Assembly: GCA_050694215.1 (NCBI GenBank)
Contig: JBOGXB010000002.1
Span: 1 to 64,000, forward strand
DNA: 64,000 bases
Reading direction: 5' to 3'
Source of the DNA: JBOGXB01 sp050694215
GTDB taxonomy: Bacteria; Actinomycetota; CADDZG01; WHSQ01
The stretch's first letter is position 1; each line of letters begins with the position of its first letter. The position numbers were made by a program, and so were the translations under genes. Below the pieces are notes generated by a model, which worked only from the letters and a program-made list of their open reading frames with translations, was not told where the DNA came from and ran no database searches. Positions 17,317 through 26,575 of the stretch are shown here, one piece after another.

Positions 17317-17970
17317 GTGCTGGAGTCGAACCTCTACATCGCTTGTCTCAACCTAAAGGGGCGGCGCGCGCTCGTCGTCGGGGCGGGCTCGGTCGGGCTC
17401 GAGAAGATCAACGGGCTCCTGGTCTGCGGCGCATCGGTGAGCGTCGTCGCGCCGGATGTGCACAAGGAGGTCGACGAGCTCTCCGATCTGGGAGCGATCG
17501 AGCTGAACCGGCGCGCATACCGGACGTCCGATCTGGATGGGTGCTTCGTGGTTGTTGCGGCCACGTCCGACACGGATCTGAACACCCGCATCTACGCGGA
17601 CGCAGAGGCGCGCTCGATGCTCGTCAACGTGGTCGATGTCCCCGACCTGTGTAACTTCATCCTGCCGGCGATCTCGCGCGAGGGTCCGCTGGCGGTGGCG
17701 ATCTCGACCTCGGGGGCGAGTCCGGCTCTGGCAAAGCGCATGAAGAGGGAGGCGGGGGAGATGTTCGGGCCGGAGTACGCGGAGCTGGCATTCCTGCTCG
17801 ACGAACAGCGCGAGTGGGCGAAGTCGGTCCTGCCGACGTACCAGGACCGTAAGGAGTTCTTCGAGGCCATCGTCAACGGCGAACCCGACCCCATCGAGAT
17901 GCTGCGCGAGAAGCAGGTCCTCGCCGTGCGCGAGCTGATCGCTGCGGCGAAGCGCCGGGTTCAGGAGTAG
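17317..17970 (+). CDS. Precorrin-2 dehydrogenase / sirohydrochlorin ferrochelatase-type siroheme synthase
   Basis: A 217-residue protein matching the Met8/CysG N-terminal family, which oxidises precorrin-2 with NAD and may insert iron to make siroheme for sulfite or nitrite reductases. The NAD-binding Rossmann motif is RRALVVGAGSVGLEKINGLL (16-35). The dimerisation and catalytic region (NVVDVPDLCNFILPA, AISTSGASPALAKRMKRE) is clear. The methyltransferase half of CysG is absent. In actinobacteria such a stand-alone gene often serves heme or siroheme synthesis. It starts with GTG 17317 behind a -10 box. Confidence 0.88.
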   Translation: MLESNLYIACLNLKGRRALVVGAGSVGLEKINGLLVCGASVSVVAPDVHKEVDELSDLGAIELNRRAYRTSDLDGCFVVVAATSDTDLNTRIYADAEARSMLVNVVDVPDLCNFILPAISREGPLAVAISTSGASPALAKRMKREAGEMFGPEYAELAFLLDEQREWAKSVLPTYQDRKEFFEAIVNGEPDPIEMLREKQVLAVRELIAAAKRRVQE

Positions 17971-17972
17971 CT

Positions 17973-17995
17973 CCGTTCTGTACCCCCGAGAACGG
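17973..17995. terminator. Hairpin between convergent siroheme and aminotransferase genes
   Basis: CCGTTCT (17973-17979) and AGAACGG (17989-17995) form a 7-bp stem with a 9-nt loop just after the siroheme stop. Neither strand has a U-tract directly behind the stem. Position between two converging genes suggests a shared termination or 3'-end structure. Confidence 0.4.
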
Positions 17996-18026
17996 CCGTC
18001 GAGGGCGTGAGTTACGAAAAAAGGGG

Positions 18027-19223
18027 TCAGCTGAGGAGATCGGCTATGCGGGTCACGCCCTCGATCAGATCGTCGTCGCCTAGCGCATAGCTCAGACGCG
18101 CGTAGCCGGGCGCACCGAAACCCTCGCCCGGCACGATCGCGACCTTCGCCTCCTCGAGGATCAGATCGGCGAGCTCGTGGGCGCTGGCGGGCGTCTTACC
18201 CCGGATGCTTCGTCCCAGGACACGTTCGACCGACGGGAAGCAGTAGAACGCGCCCTCGGGCTCGTAGGACACGATGCCGTCGATCTCGTTCAGCATCTTG
18301 TGCATGGTCCGGCGTCGCCGGTCGAAGTGCTCGCGCATGTCGGCTGCGGCGGATAGGTCGCCGGAGACAGCGGCCAGAGCAGCGGCCTGCGCGACGTTCG
18401 AGACGTTGCTCGTGGCGTGGCTCTGCATCGCTGCGGCGGCAGCCGTGACATCTATGGGAGCAATCATCCACCCGACACGCCAGCCCGTCATCGCGTAAGT
18501 CTTCGCTACGCCGTTCACCACCATGCACCGGTCGGCTAGATCGGGGACGAGCACGGGCATCGACGAGAAGCGCGCGTCTCCGTAGACGAGATGCTCGTAG
18601 ATCTCGTCCGTGAGGACCCACAGTCCCTTCGACAGCGCCCATTCGCCGATCGCCCGAACCTGGTCGGGCGGGTACACGGCCCCCGTCGGGTTGCTGGGCG
18701 ATACGAACAGCAGCATCTTCGTCCGCTCGGTGATCGCGCCGTCGAGCTGGTCGAGCGTGACGCGGAAGCCGGTTTCCTCGGTCGTGGGGAGCTCGACCAC
18801 CGTGCCCTCGGCGAGCTTGATCATCTCCGGGTAGCTGACCCAGTAGGGGGTGGGGACGAGAACCTCGTCGCCCGGCTCGAGGACGCTCATGAACGCGTTG
18901 TAGAGGGCGTGCTTGCCGCCGTTCGACACCAGTACCTGGGACGGCTCGACGGCGTAGCCGGAGTCCCGCTCCGTCTTGCGCGCGATCGCTGCTCTGAGCT
19001 CTGGAAGGCCCGCCGCGGGCGTGTAGTGGTGGTAGGTCGGATGGTGGGCGGCCTCCGCGGCGGCCAGGACGATGTGCTCGGGCGTCGGGAAGTCTGGTTC
19101 GCCCGTCCCGAAACTGATCACGTTCTCGCCGGCCGCCTTGAGCGCCTTGGCCTTGGTGTCGATGGCGAGCGTGGACGACTCCGTGATGTTCAGAACCCTC
19201 TGGGCCAGCCGTGATTGCGGCAT
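18027..19223 (-). CDS. Pyridoxal-phosphate aminotransferase, class I (aspartate/prephenate type)
   Basis: A 398-residue fold-type I aminotransferase. The PLP lysine is K241 in [13 protein letters not shown], with SPSNPTG before it and the [13 protein letters not shown]-terminal loop typical of subgroup I-gamma aspartate aminotransferases. It most likely interconverts aspartate and oxaloacetate, possibly also prephenate. The residue before AKTYAMTGW is Ala-Lys rather than the common Ser-Lys. I use ATG 19223; TTG 19238 is possible. It is divergent from serC, whose start is only 33 bp away. Confidence 0.9.
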   Translation of the reverse strand: MPQSRLAQRVLNITESSTLAIDTKAKALKAAGENVISFGTGEPDFPTPEHIVLAAAEAAHHPTYHHYTPAAGLPELRAAIARKTERDSGYAVEPSQVLVSNGGKHALYNAFMSVLEPGDEVLVPTPYWVSYPEMIKLAEGTVVELPTTEETGFRVTLDQLDGAITERTKMLLFVSPSNPTGAVYPPDQVRAIGEWALSKGLWVLTDEIYEHLVYGDARFSSMPVLVPDLADRCMVVNGVAKTYAMTGWRVGWMIAPIDVTAAAAAMQSHATSNVSNVAQAAALAAVSGDLSAAADMREHFDRRRRTMHKMLNEIDGIVSYEPEGAFYCFPSVERVLGRSIRGKTPASAHELADLILEEAKVAIVPGEGFGAPGYARLSYALGDDDLIEGVTRIADLLS

Positions 19224-19256
19224 GATGCCCGCAGTCAATCACATGGAGGCGGCGGC

Positions 19257-20375
19257 TTGGAGGCACACGACGTAGTCATCCCCCACGATCTCCGTCCGGC
19301 CGACGGTCGCTTCGGTTCCGGGCCGGCGAAGGTGCGGCCCGAGGCCGTCGCGGCCCTGTACGAGGGGGCCCGTGGGTATCTCGGCACCAGCCACCGCCAC
19401 GCCGGGGTCAAGAGCATGGTCGGGCGTCTCCGAGAAGGGCTGGCCGAGCTGTTCTCCCTCCCCGACGGCTACGAGGTCGTCGCTGGGCTCGGCGGGGCGA
19501 CGATCTTCTGGGACGCGATGGTCTTCTGCCTCATCGAACGCAGGAGCCAGCACCTCGTGTTCGGTGAGTTCTCGTCCAAGTGCGCAGCGGCCGCGGCCGC
19601 GGCCCCCCACCTGAGCGACCCCGACATCATCGAATCGGAGCCGGGAACTCACCCCGCCCCCGCGCCGCGGGGGGACGTGGATCTCTACGCCCTGACACAC
19701 AACGAGACTTCGACGGGGGTTGCCATGCCGGTGCAAAGGCCGGCCCCCGAGGGGATCGCCGCGGTGGACGCGACCTCGGCGGCGGGGGGTCTGCGGGTGG
19801 ACCCTGCAGAGTTCGACGTCTACTACTTCTCTCCTCAGAAGTGCTTCGCTTCCGACGGTGGTCTGTGGATAGCTCTGTGCTCGCCGGCGGCCGTAGAACG
19901 GATCCACAGGATGGCAGGTTCCGACCGCTACGTCCCACCCAGCCTGGACCTCCGCAGGGCTTTAGACAACGCGCGCAAGAACCAGACCTATAACACGCCC
20001 GGTCTGGCGTCGCTGTTCCTGATGGTCGAACAGATCGACTGGATGCTCGACAACGGCGGGTTGGAATGGGCCGCTGGTCGGTGCGACCATTCGTCAGACG
20101 TGCTTTACACGTGGGCCGACAAGAGCGACGTCGCGACGCCGTTCGTAAAGGATGAGTCACAACGCAGTCACGTCGTCGGAACGATCGATTTCGTCGAACA
20201 GATCGAAGCGGCCTCGATCGCGCAGGCATTACGGGCTAACGGGATCGTGGACACGGAGCCCTATCGCAAGCTGGGTCGCAACCAGCTTCGTATCGCTCTG
20301 TATCCGGCGATCGAGCCGGCCGACGTCGAACAGCTCACGCGCTGCATCGACTACGTGGTCGACGCTCTTACGTAG
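19257..20375 (+). CDS. serC: Phosphoserine aminotransferase
   Basis: A 372-residue actinobacterial-type SerC, converting 3-phosphohydroxypyruvate to phosphoserine. Motifs: DGRFGSGPAKVRPEAV at the start, GTSHRHAGVK, GGATIFWDAM, and the PLP lysine K195 in FSPQKCFASDGGLW. TTG 19257 has the Shine-Dalgarno GGAGGCGG 5 nt upstream and gives the length of mycobacterial SerC; the frame upstream has no homology. With serA 1.8 kb downstream on the same strand it supplies two steps of serine synthesis. The intervening kinase and methyltransferase genes probably share the transcript. Confidence 0.92.
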   Translation: MEAHDVVIPHDLRPADGRFGSGPAKVRPEAVAALYEGARGYLGTSHRHAGVKSMVGRLREGLAELFSLPDGYEVVAGLGGATIFWDAMVFCLIERRSQHLVFGEFSSKCAAAAAAAPHLSDPDIIESEPGTHPAPAPRGDVDLYALTHNETSTGVAMPVQRPAPEGIAAVDATSAAGGLRVDPAEFDVYYFSPQKCFASDGGLWIALCSPAAVERIHRMAGSDRYVPPSLDLRRALDNARKNQTYNTPGLASLFLMVEQIDWMLDNGGLEWAAGRCDHSSDVLYTWADKSDVATPFVKDESQRSHVVGTIDFVEQIEAASIAQALRANGIVDTEPYRKLGRNQLRIALYPAIEPADVEQLTRCIDYVVDALT

Positions 20376-20426
20376 CCTGCCGAAAGGCCCTTGCGCGGCC
20401 GGCGACGCCGAGGTTGCATCTACTTG

Positions 20427-21398
20427 ATGCCATCGTTGATTGAGAGCGCGGTCAACCGTGAGGTTCTCGCGGCCCCCGACGGAAAGTCTGGCAACGTCGT
20501 AGAGCGAGTGACGTTTGCCGACGGCCGCGCCCTGATCGTCAAGCGCTTGAGCCGAGGAGGCGATTGGCTCGCACGTGCGACGTTGGACGACGGGAGGATC
20601 GCACTCCTGTGGGACTCCGGCTATCTCGCGCGCATGCCTACCGTCGTTCATCATGCGGTCGTCTCGGTCGAGACCGAAGCCGACGGATGGCTCGTCGTCA
20701 TGGAGGACGTGTCGCGGGCCTTGATCCCGGAGCAGTCGCTCGTGTCGCGGGATACAAACCGCAGGGTGATGGCCGCGATGAGCTCTATGGCCGAGGAGTT
20801 CTGGGGCGAGCACGTGGACGGGCTGTGCTCTCTGGAGACGCGCTACGCATTCCTGTCGCCGGCGACCGCAGCGCGGGAGGCCGACGGCGAGAATCCGGTT
20901 CCAAAGCTCATCGGCAGAGGGTGGGAGGTTTTCGCAGAGGTAGTTCCGGCCGACGTCGCGGATGCCGTTATTGCGATCCTCGAGCGCCCGGACCTCCTCG
21001 CCGCTCAACTGTCTGGCTTGGAAGGGTCGCTGATCCACGGGGATCTCAAGTTCGGGAACCTCGGCTTCGAAGGAGACCGGGTCGTGATGATCGACTGGGG
21101 TGATCGTGCCGGCTTCGCTCCTCCGGCCGTCGAGCTCGCCTGGTATCTGGCCATAAACGCGACGCGCGTGGAGGCCACTCACGCCGAGCTCGTGGCGGAT
21201 TTCAGATCGGAGATGGGGGAACGGTGCGACGACGCAAGCCTCGAGCTCGGGCTCCTCGGAGGGCTCGTCCAGCTCGGGTGGGACAAGGCTCTTGCCGTCA
21301 CCGAGCGCGATCATGAGGCGGTGGCGAAGGAGAGGGAGGATCTCGACTGGTGGGTGGCGCGGGCGCGCGACGCGCTCGAGGAGTGGTCCCCGGTCTGA
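20427..21398 (+). CDS. Aminoglycoside phosphotransferase-fold kinase
   Basis: A 323-residue small-molecule kinase of the APH/choline-kinase fold. The catalytic loop is LIHGDLKFGNLGF and the metal-binding segment VVMIDWGDRAG. The N-lobe has a lysine in ALIVKRLSRGG and an ATP-hinge-like WLVVMEDVSRALIP. The substrate is unknown. Placement between serC and serA suggests metabolism rather than antibiotic resistance. The ATG at 20427 lies behind a weak Shine-Dalgarno. It overlaps the following methyltransferase by about 16 nt. Confidence 0.75.
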   Translation: MPSLIESAVNREVLAAPDGKSGNVVERVTFADGRALIVKRLSRGGDWLARATLDDGRIALLWDSGYLARMPTVVHHAVVSVETEADGWLVVMEDVSRALIPEQSLVSRDTNRRVMAAMSSMAEEFWGEHVDGLCSLETRYAFLSPATAAREADGENPVPKLIGRGWEVFAEVVPADVADAVIAILERPDLLAAQLSGLEGSLIHGDLKFGNLGFEGDRVVMIDWGDRAGFAPPAVELAWYLAINATRVEATHAELVADFRSEMGERCDDASLELGLLGGLVQLGWDKALAVTERDHEAVAKEREDLDWWVARARDALEEWSPV

Positions 21399-22177
21399 GC
21401 AAACCGAAGAGCGTCATCGCCGCCGACTACGACCTCTCCGGAGCGAGGTTCTCGGAATTCGCGGACCGGCTCGTCTACTCACACCTGGCGGCGCCCCTCG
21501 CCGAGCGAGTACGCGCCTGCGGCACCCCGGCTCTCGACGTCGCCAGCGGGACGGGAGCCCTGGGGCGCCGCCTGGACGACGTCGTGGCAATGGACATCTC
21601 GCACGGACAGCTGGTCAACAATCCACTGGCGCTGCGAGTGCAGGCGGACGCCGAGTGCCTTCCGTTCGTGGACGGCGTGTTCGCGGCAGCCGCGAGTGCC
21701 TTCGGCATCAACCACTTCCCGGACCCGGTCACGGCCGTCCGCGAGATGGCGCGCGTCGCGCGCACCGTGGCCCTAATGACGTGGGTGCGTCCCGAGGAAC
21801 ATCCCTACCCGCCCAAGGTCGCCGTGCTCGAGGTGATCGAGAAACATGCGGGCAGAGCTAAAACGAAGGCGGGAGAGCTGGTGGAGCGGATGAGCGAGGA
21901 GACGGGGTCGGAGAGCGCGCTCGCTCGCGTGTTCGACAGCGCGGGCCTCACCGTCGAGACGGAGACGATCTCGGTGGAGGTGCCGTGGCCCGGAGCGGAA
22001 GCTTTCGTCGACTATCGCTTCTCGATGGCGAGCGTCCTGGCACACGTTGAGGATGTGGATCGAGTGAGAACCGAGGCCGTGGCCGCCGTAAGGGGACTGA
22101 GCGAGAGTGAGGTGAGCTGGAGGCCCCGGCTGGTGCTGGCCGTGGGGACGCGCCCTCAGCAAGCAGCCGGAGGGTAG
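21383..22177 (+). CDS. Class I SAM-dependent methyltransferase
   Basis: About 264 residues. The SAM-binding motif I is ALDVASGTGALGRRL, followed by VVAMDISHGQL and the methyltransferase-11 pattern QADAECLPFVDGVFAAAASAFGINH. That pattern is seen in UbiE-like small-molecule methyltransferases. The acceptor is unknown. The start is uncertain: GTG 21383, 16 nt inside the preceding kinase gene, fits the beginning of homology (SVIAADYDLSGARF). It ends 19 bp before serA. Confidence 0.72.
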   Translation: MVPGLSKPKSVIAADYDLSGARFSEFADRLVYSHLAAPLAERVRACGTPALDVASGTGALGRRLDDVVAMDISHGQLVNNPLALRVQADAECLPFVDGVFAAAASAFGINHFPDPVTAVREMARVARTVALMTWVRPEEHPYPPKVAVLEVIEKHAGRAKTKAGELVERMSEETGSESALARVFDSAGLTVETETISVEVPWPGAEAFVDYRFSMASVLAHVEDVDRVRTEAVAAVRGLSESEVSWRPRLVLAVGTRPQQAAGG

Positions 22178-22181
22178 TTAG

Positions 22182-22187
22182 TACGAT
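22182..22187 (+). promoter_or_regulatory. Candidate -10 box (TACGAT) of serA
   Basis: TACGAT ends 9 nt before the serA ATG and no Shine-Dalgarno lies in that gap, consistent with leaderless or near-leaderless transcription. Confidence 0.4.
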
Positions 22188-22196
22188 CCCCGGGCG

Positions 22197-23780
22197 ATGA
22201 AGGTACTCATCAGCGAAAACCTCTCGGGGGCGGGGATCGAGCGTCTTCGCGAGCACCTCGAGGTGGACGTGAGGACGGACCTGAGCCCCGAGGAGCTCGA
22301 GGAGGTCATCGGGGACTACGACGCCCTGGTCGTGCGCTCTGCGACGCGGGTGGATGCAGCCCTGCTGGAGCGCGCCGAGAACCTGAAGGTGATCGGTCGC
22401 GCCGGCGTCGGTCTCGACAACGTGGACGTCGATGCCGCCACGAAGCAGGGCGTGCTGGTCGTGAACGCGCCGCAATCGAACGTCCTCTCCGCGGCGGAGC
22501 ACACGATGGCCCTGTTGCTTGCGCAGGCGCGCAACGTGCCACAGGCGCACAACGCCCTCGTGGGAGGCGCGTGGGAGAGGGAGCGCTGGCAGGGAGTCGA
22601 GCTGCACGGCAAGACGCTGGGGATCGTCGGCCTGGGTCGAGTGGGGGCGCTCGTGGCGCAGCGGGCCAGCGCCTTCGGGATGCGGATAGTTGCCTTCGAC
22701 CCCTACATCGCTCCCGCGCGGGCGGCTCAGATGGGCGTCGAGCTGGTCGAGAGCATGGAGGAGATCTGCGAACGAGCCGACTTCATCACGATCCATCTGC
22801 CCAAGACACCCGAGACCGTCGGGATCATCGGAGAGCGAGAGCTCGCCCTGGTGCGGCCGGGAGCTCGGATCGTGAACACGGCCCGGGGAGGCCTCATCGC
22901 CGAGGACGCACTCTTGCAGGCACTCCAGGACGGCCGGGTTGCCGGCGCCTCGATCGACGTGTTCGAGGACGAGCCCGTGACGGAGCATCCCCTCTTCGGA
23001 CTGCCCAACGTCGTCGTGACGCCTCACCTCGGTGCGTCCACAGCCGAGGCTCAGGACAAGGTCGGGCTGGCCATAGCCGAGCAGCTGCTCCTGGCGCTGC
23101 GCGGCGACTTCGTTCCCTACGCCGTCAACGTCGACGTCGGGAGCGACATACCGGAGGCCGTGCGTTCCTATCTTCACCTCGGAGAACGACTAGGACGGGT
23201 CGCGGTGGCGCTTACGGGAGCCGGAATCGAGGGGCTGAGGTTCGAGTACCACGGCGGCATCGCGGAGCACGACACACGTGCGCTCACCCTCGCAGGGCTC
23301 AAGGGGGCGTTCTCGGCCGTGGTGCACGAACCCGTCACGTTCGTGAACGCGCCTCTGATTGCAGAGGAACGCGGCATCACCGTCGAGGAGTCGAAGTCCT
23401 CTCAGTCGCTCGACTACGTGAACCTGGTCGAGGTTCGTGCGCAGGCGAAGGGCGAGACGGTATCCGTGGCGGGGGTGCTGGTGGGCAAGCGCGACACCGA
23501 GAAGCTCGTGCGCGTCTACGGCTACGACATAGACATGGCCTTCGCCGACAATATGGTGTTCTTCCGCTACGAGGACCGCCCTGGGGTGGTCGGGATCATC
23601 GGAACCCTTCTGGGTGAGGGTGGTGTGAACATCGCGAACATGCAGGTGGGCCGGAAGACCGAGGGCGGCGAGGCCCTCATGGCGCTGGCGGTCGACTCGC
23701 CCATCCCGGAAGCGACTCTCTCCCGCATAACCGAGCAGGCTCGACTGCGAGACGCTCGGCTCGTGACCCTCACCGAGTAG
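22197..23780 (+). CDS. serA: D-3-phosphoglycerate dehydrogenase
   Basis: A 527-residue long-form SerA, the first committed step of serine synthesis. The NAD-binding domain has GIVGLGRVGALVAQR, HLPKTPETVGIIGE and ARGGLIAED, with the catalytic His in TPHLGASTAEAQ. An intervening ASB domain (about 315-450) is followed by a C-terminal ACT domain (YEDRPGVVGIIGTLL onwards), as in the allosteric mycobacterial enzyme. Serine feedback through ACT is therefore expected. Length matches the actinobacterial family. Confidence 0.96.
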   Translation: MKVLISENLSGAGIERLREHLEVDVRTDLSPEELEEVIGDYDALVVRSATRVDAALLERAENLKVIGRAGVGLDNVDVDAATKQGVLVVNAPQSNVLSAAEHTMALLLAQARNVPQAHNALVGGAWERERWQGVELHGKTLGIVGLGRVGALVAQRASAFGMRIVAFDPYIAPARAAQMGVELVESMEEICERADFITIHLPKTPETVGIIGERELALVRPGARIVNTARGGLIAEDALLQALQDGRVAGASIDVFEDEPVTEHPLFGLPNVVVTPHLGASTAEAQDKVGLAIAEQLLLALRGDFVPYAVNVDVGSDIPEAVRSYLHLGERLGRVAVALTGAGIEGLRFEYHGGIAEHDTRALTLAGLKGAFSAVVHEPVTFVNAPLIAEERGITVEESKSSQSLDYVNLVEVRAQAKGETVSVAGVLVGKRDTEKLVRVYGYDIDMAFADNMVFFRYEDRPGVVGIIGTLLGEGGVNIANMQVGRKTEGGEALMALAVDSPIPEATLSRITEQARLRDARLVTLTE

Positions 23781-23821
23781 TCTCGCTCCGGTCGGTCACC
23801 AACGCTCAAAGGAGAGGGTGG

Positions 23822-24742
23822 ATGGGGATAGAGCCGGTCGACAAGGTCTGGATGAACGGCGAGCTTGTCGATTGGGAGAACGCAACCGTCCACGTCCTGT
23901 CTCACGCTCTCCATTACGGCACGGGGGTCTTCGAGGGCATCCGCTGCTACGAGACCTCCAAGGGCCCAGCCGTCTTCCGTTTGCGCGATCACCTCGAGCG
24001 GATGGAACGGTCGGCAAAGATCTTCCTGATGGAGATCCCATATTCCGTCGACGAACTCGTCACCGCGGCCCACGAGCTCGTCGAAGTGAACCGGCTCAGT
24101 TCTTGCTACGTGCGACCGATCGCGTTCCGGGGCTTCGGCGGCGAGATGGGTGTGAACCCCGAGCGCAACCCGATCGAGGTGTCGATCGCCGTGTGGAAGT
24201 GGGGGTCGTATCTCGGTGAAGAGGCGCTGAGCAACGGGATCCGCATGACTATGTCGTCGTGGCGGCGCCACGATCCAAACATCATTCCCCCGGGGGCGAA
24301 AGTCACGGGTGCGTACATCAACTCGTCGATGGCGAAGCTCGAAGCTGTGCACGGCGGCTTCGACGAGGCAGTCATGCTGAACCCCTGGGGGCTCGTGTCG
24401 GAGGCGACAGGCGAGAACATATTCGTGGTCCGCGGCGGAGAGATCTTCACGCCTCCGCTCTCGGCCGGCCCACTTCCCGGGGTGACCAGGAACACGATCT
24501 TTAAGATCGCGGCTGATCTGGGCATGACGATCCACGAGGAGCAGCTCACGCGCTCCGATCTGTATCTAGCCGACGAGATGTTCCTCACGGGGACCGCGGC
24601 AGAGGTGACGCCGGTGCGCGAGATCGACGAACGAGTGATCGGCGAGCCGGGGCCCGTCACGAAGACGATCCAGGAGAAGTACTTCTCGATCGTAAAGGGC
24701 GAGGACGAGAAGTACTACGACTGGCTCGACTTCGTCGCCTAG
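23822..24742 (+). CDS. ilvE: Branched-chain amino acid aminotransferase
   Basis: A 306-residue fold-type IV PLP aminotransferase catalysing the last step of Val, Leu and Ile synthesis. Motifs: HYGTGVFEGIRCY (31-43), the PLP lysine K160 in GAKVTGAYINSSMAK, and the phosphate-binding EATGENIFVV and LTGTAAEVTPV. The length fits the E. coli-type IlvE rather than the longer mycobacterial form. The Shine-Dalgarno AAAGGAGAGGG lies just before the ATG. Confidence 0.93.
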   Translation: MGIEPVDKVWMNGELVDWENATVHVLSHALHYGTGVFEGIRCYETSKGPAVFRLRDHLERMERSAKIFLMEIPYSVDELVTAAHELVEVNRLSSCYVRPIAFRGFGGEMGVNPERNPIEVSIAVWKWGSYLGEEALSNGIRMTMSSWRRHDPNIIPPGAKVTGAYINSSMAKLEAVHGGFDEAVMLNPWGLVSEATGENIFVVRGGEIFTPPLSAGPLPGVTRNTIFKIAADLGMTIHEEQLTRSDLYLADEMFLTGTAAEVTPVREIDERVIGEPGPVTKTIQEKYFSIVKGEDEKYYDWLDFVA

Positions 24743-24773
24743 GCGTCACGGGCCGGCGCTTCCAGGGCCTTAG

Positions 24774-24779
24774 TAGGGT
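24774..24779 (+). promoter_or_regulatory. Candidate -10 box (TAGGGT) of gltX
   Basis: TAGGGT ends 7 nt before the gltX ATG, within TTAGTAGGGT. No Shine-Dalgarno is present, suggesting a leaderless message for gltX and perhaps for the downstream tRNAs. Confidence 0.45.
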
Positions 24780-24786
24780 CCATTCG

Positions 24787-26388
24787 ATGGCGTCTCACGT
24801 ACGTACACGCATTGCTCCGGCCCCCAGCGGCTCGATTCACGTCGGCAACGCGCGCACGGCGCTCTACAACTGGCTCTTCGCGCGCCACCACGAGGGCACG
24901 TTCGTGTTGCGTATCGAGGACACCGACCGCAAGCGCGCGACCCAGACGGCATACGAGGCAGTGATCGAGGACCTCCGGTGGCTCGGCCTCGACTGGGACG
25001 AGGGACCGGAGGTGGGAGGCGACCGCGGCCCCTATCGTCAGAGCGAACGGAGCGATCGCTACGTCGCCGCGGCGAAGGGCCTGGTCGACTCGGATCATGC
25101 ATACCGCTGCTACTGCACACCGAGGGAGCTGGAGGAGCGCCGCAAGGCGGCTCAGTCCGAGCGTCGGACCCCCGGTTACGACGGACGGTGCCGGCACCTG
25201 ACTGAGGAGGAGCGCGCTCGCTTCGAGGCGGAGGGCCGCTCGTTCGCCATCAGGTTCAAGGTGCCCGAAGGACGCAGGATCTCGTTCGACGATGTGGTGC
25301 GAGGAACTATCACGACCGACACCGCGCAGATCCCCGACTTCGTCATACAGAGATCCGACGGGTCACCGACTTACATGCTTGCCGCGGCGCTGGACGACGC
25401 GCTCATGGGCATCACCCACGTGATCCGTGGAGAGGACCTCATCTCGGCGACGCCGCGCCAGATCCTGCTGCGCGAGGCGATTGCGGTGACGGACATGCCG
25501 GTTTGGGCTCACCTCCCGCTGCTGGTCGACGAGAAGGGCCGGCCGCTGTCGAAACGGTGGGGAGACGTCGCGGTGCGCGCGTATCGCGACGGCGGAATAC
25601 TGCCCGAGGCAATGGTCAACTACCTCGCGCTTCTAGGGTGGAGCTACGACGACAAGACGAACATCTTCTCAGTCGACGAGCTGGTCGACAGGTTCACGCT
25701 CGAGCGAGTCGGCCGCAACCCTGCCGCCTTCGACGTCGACAAGCTCGAGTGGATGAACGGCCATTACATCCGCGAGTCATCGGTGGCGGACCTTGCCGGC
25801 CGGCTTGTGCCCTTCCTCGAACGGGAGGGCCTCGACGCCGGGACCGACGAGGGCCGGGAGAAGCTGATCGCGGTGACGCCGTTGCTCACCGAACGGATGA
25901 AGCGACTGACCGACGCGGCCCCAATGGTTCGTTTCCTGTTCACCGACGCCGTGGAACCGGACGAGAAGGCCCGCAAGGTGCTTCAGGGTCAGTCCGACTA
26001 CCTGACCGGGGTGGCAGCCGTCCTGGAGGCTCTCGGTGAGTGGACGAGCGCCGGAATCGAGCAGTCGTTGAGAGCCCTCGCCACCGAGCGCGGTCTCAAG
26101 CCCAAGCAGGCCTTTCAGCCGATCCGGGCCGCGGTCACGGGCACTCTTGTGTCGCCGCCGCTGTTCGAGTCCCTCGAGATCCTCGGCCGCTCCGCGACGT
26201 TGGAGAGGCTGAACAAAGCCGCCGAGGAAGGTGGGCGCCCGGAGGCCCAAGGAGGTATGGCCGCCGGAGGGCGGCTGTTATCCTCGGCGGGTTCTCCGGA
26301 TGGGACCTTCGAGTTTGTCGTCGACGAAGAGAACCATCCGTTGGGGCGTGGGGTAACCTGGCAGCCCGGCGGATTCTGGTTCCGTTAG
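24787..26388 (+). CDS. gltX: Glutamyl-tRNA synthetase (possibly non-discriminating)
   Basis: A class I aminoacyl-tRNA synthetase, 533 residues. The HIGH-type motif is [15 protein letters not shown] (11-25) and the KMSKS-type motif is [10 protein letters not shown]. The zinc-type Cys residues and the C-terminal anticodon-binding domain are present. With gatCAB 9 kb away and tRNA-Gln directly behind it, it probably charges both tRNA-Glu and tRNA-Gln with glutamate; discrimination cannot be read from sequence. Family similarity ends near [16 protein letters not shown]. About 50 extra residues follow, and the last 47 nt of the frame lie inside tRNA-Gln. The native stop may have been lost, or a frameshift may lie near 26230. 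Confidence 0.92.
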   Translation: MASHVRTRIAPAPSGSIHVGNARTALYNWLFARHHEGTFVLRIEDTDRKRATQTAYEAVIEDLRWLGLDWDEGPEVGGDRGPYRQSERSDRYVAAAKGLVDSDHAYRCYCTPRELEERRKAAQSERRTPGYDGRCRHLTEEERARFEAEGRSFAIRFKVPEGRRISFDDVVRGTITTDTAQIPDFVIQRSDGSPTYMLAAALDDALMGITHVIRGEDLISATPRQILLREAIAVTDMPVWAHLPLLVDEKGRPLSKRWGDVAVRAYRDGGILPEAMVNYLALLGWSYDDKTNIFSVDELVDRFTLERVGRNPAAFDVDKLEWMNGHYIRESSVADLAGRLVPFLEREGLDAGTDEGREKLIAVTPLLTERMKRLTDAAPMVRFLFTDAVEPDEKARKVLQGQSDYLTGVAAVLEALGEWTSAGIEQSLRALATERGLKPKQAFQPIRAAVTGTLVSPPLFESLEILGRSATLERLNKAAEEGGRPEAQGGMAAGGRLLSSAGSPDGTFEFVVDEENHPLGRGVTWQPGGFWFR

Positions 26389-26414
26389 TCCTGGTTCGAA
26401 TCCAGGCGCCCCAG
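26342..26414 (+). tRNA. tRNA-Gln (anticodon CUG)
   Basis: A 73-nt cloverleaf. Acceptor TGGGGCG/CGCCCCA with discriminator G; D stem GGG/CCC; anticodon stem GCGGA/TCCGT (one G-U) around loop TTCTGGT, anticodon CTG; T arm CCTGG-TTCGAAT-CCAGG. The 3' CCA is not encoded. The weak U-A first pair (position 1 T, 72 A) is usual for tRNA-Gln. It overlaps the 3' end of the gltX reading frame. Confidence 0.95.
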
Positions 26415-26447
26415 CGCGGTCCGGTCTTCAGGGCCGGGCTCGAGCAT

Positions 26448-26523
26448 GGCCCGGTAGTCTAGTCAGGCTTAGGACGCCGCCCTCTCAAGGCGGAGGTCAC
26501 GGGTTCGAATCCCGTCCGGGCTA
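26448..26523 (+). tRNA. tRNA-Glu (anticodon CUC)
   Basis: A 76-nt cloverleaf. Acceptor GGCCCGG/CCGGGCT (G-U at 1-72) with discriminator A; D stem GTC/GAC; anticodon stem CCGCC/GGCGG around CTCTCAA, anticodon CTC; T arm ACGGG-TTCGAAT-CCCGT. CCA is not encoded. It lies 33 nt after tRNA-Gln and 52 nt before rplS. Confidence 0.95.
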
Positions 26524-26536
26524 CGAACTGCAACAC

Positions 26537-26556
26537 CCGGCGCCCCGGAACGCCGG
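26537..26556 (+). promoter_or_regulatory. Hairpin between tRNA-Glu and rplS
   Basis: CCGGCG (26537-26542) pairs with CGCCGG (26551-26556) around an 8-nt loop, right before the rplS Shine-Dalgarno AAGGAG. There is no U-tract. It may mark 3' processing of the tRNA or act as an rplS leader structure. Confidence 0.35.
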
Positions 26557-26575
26557 CGACCCACAAGGAGAGAAG

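Noticed and set aside
17973..17995. Classical Rho-independent terminator
   Set aside because: The stem lacks an adjacent U-tract on either strand, so only a generic 3' hairpin is claimed.
26415..26447. Separate promoter for tRNA-Glu
   Set aside because: The 33-nt gap has no TANNNT box; cotranscription with tRNA-Gln is simpler.
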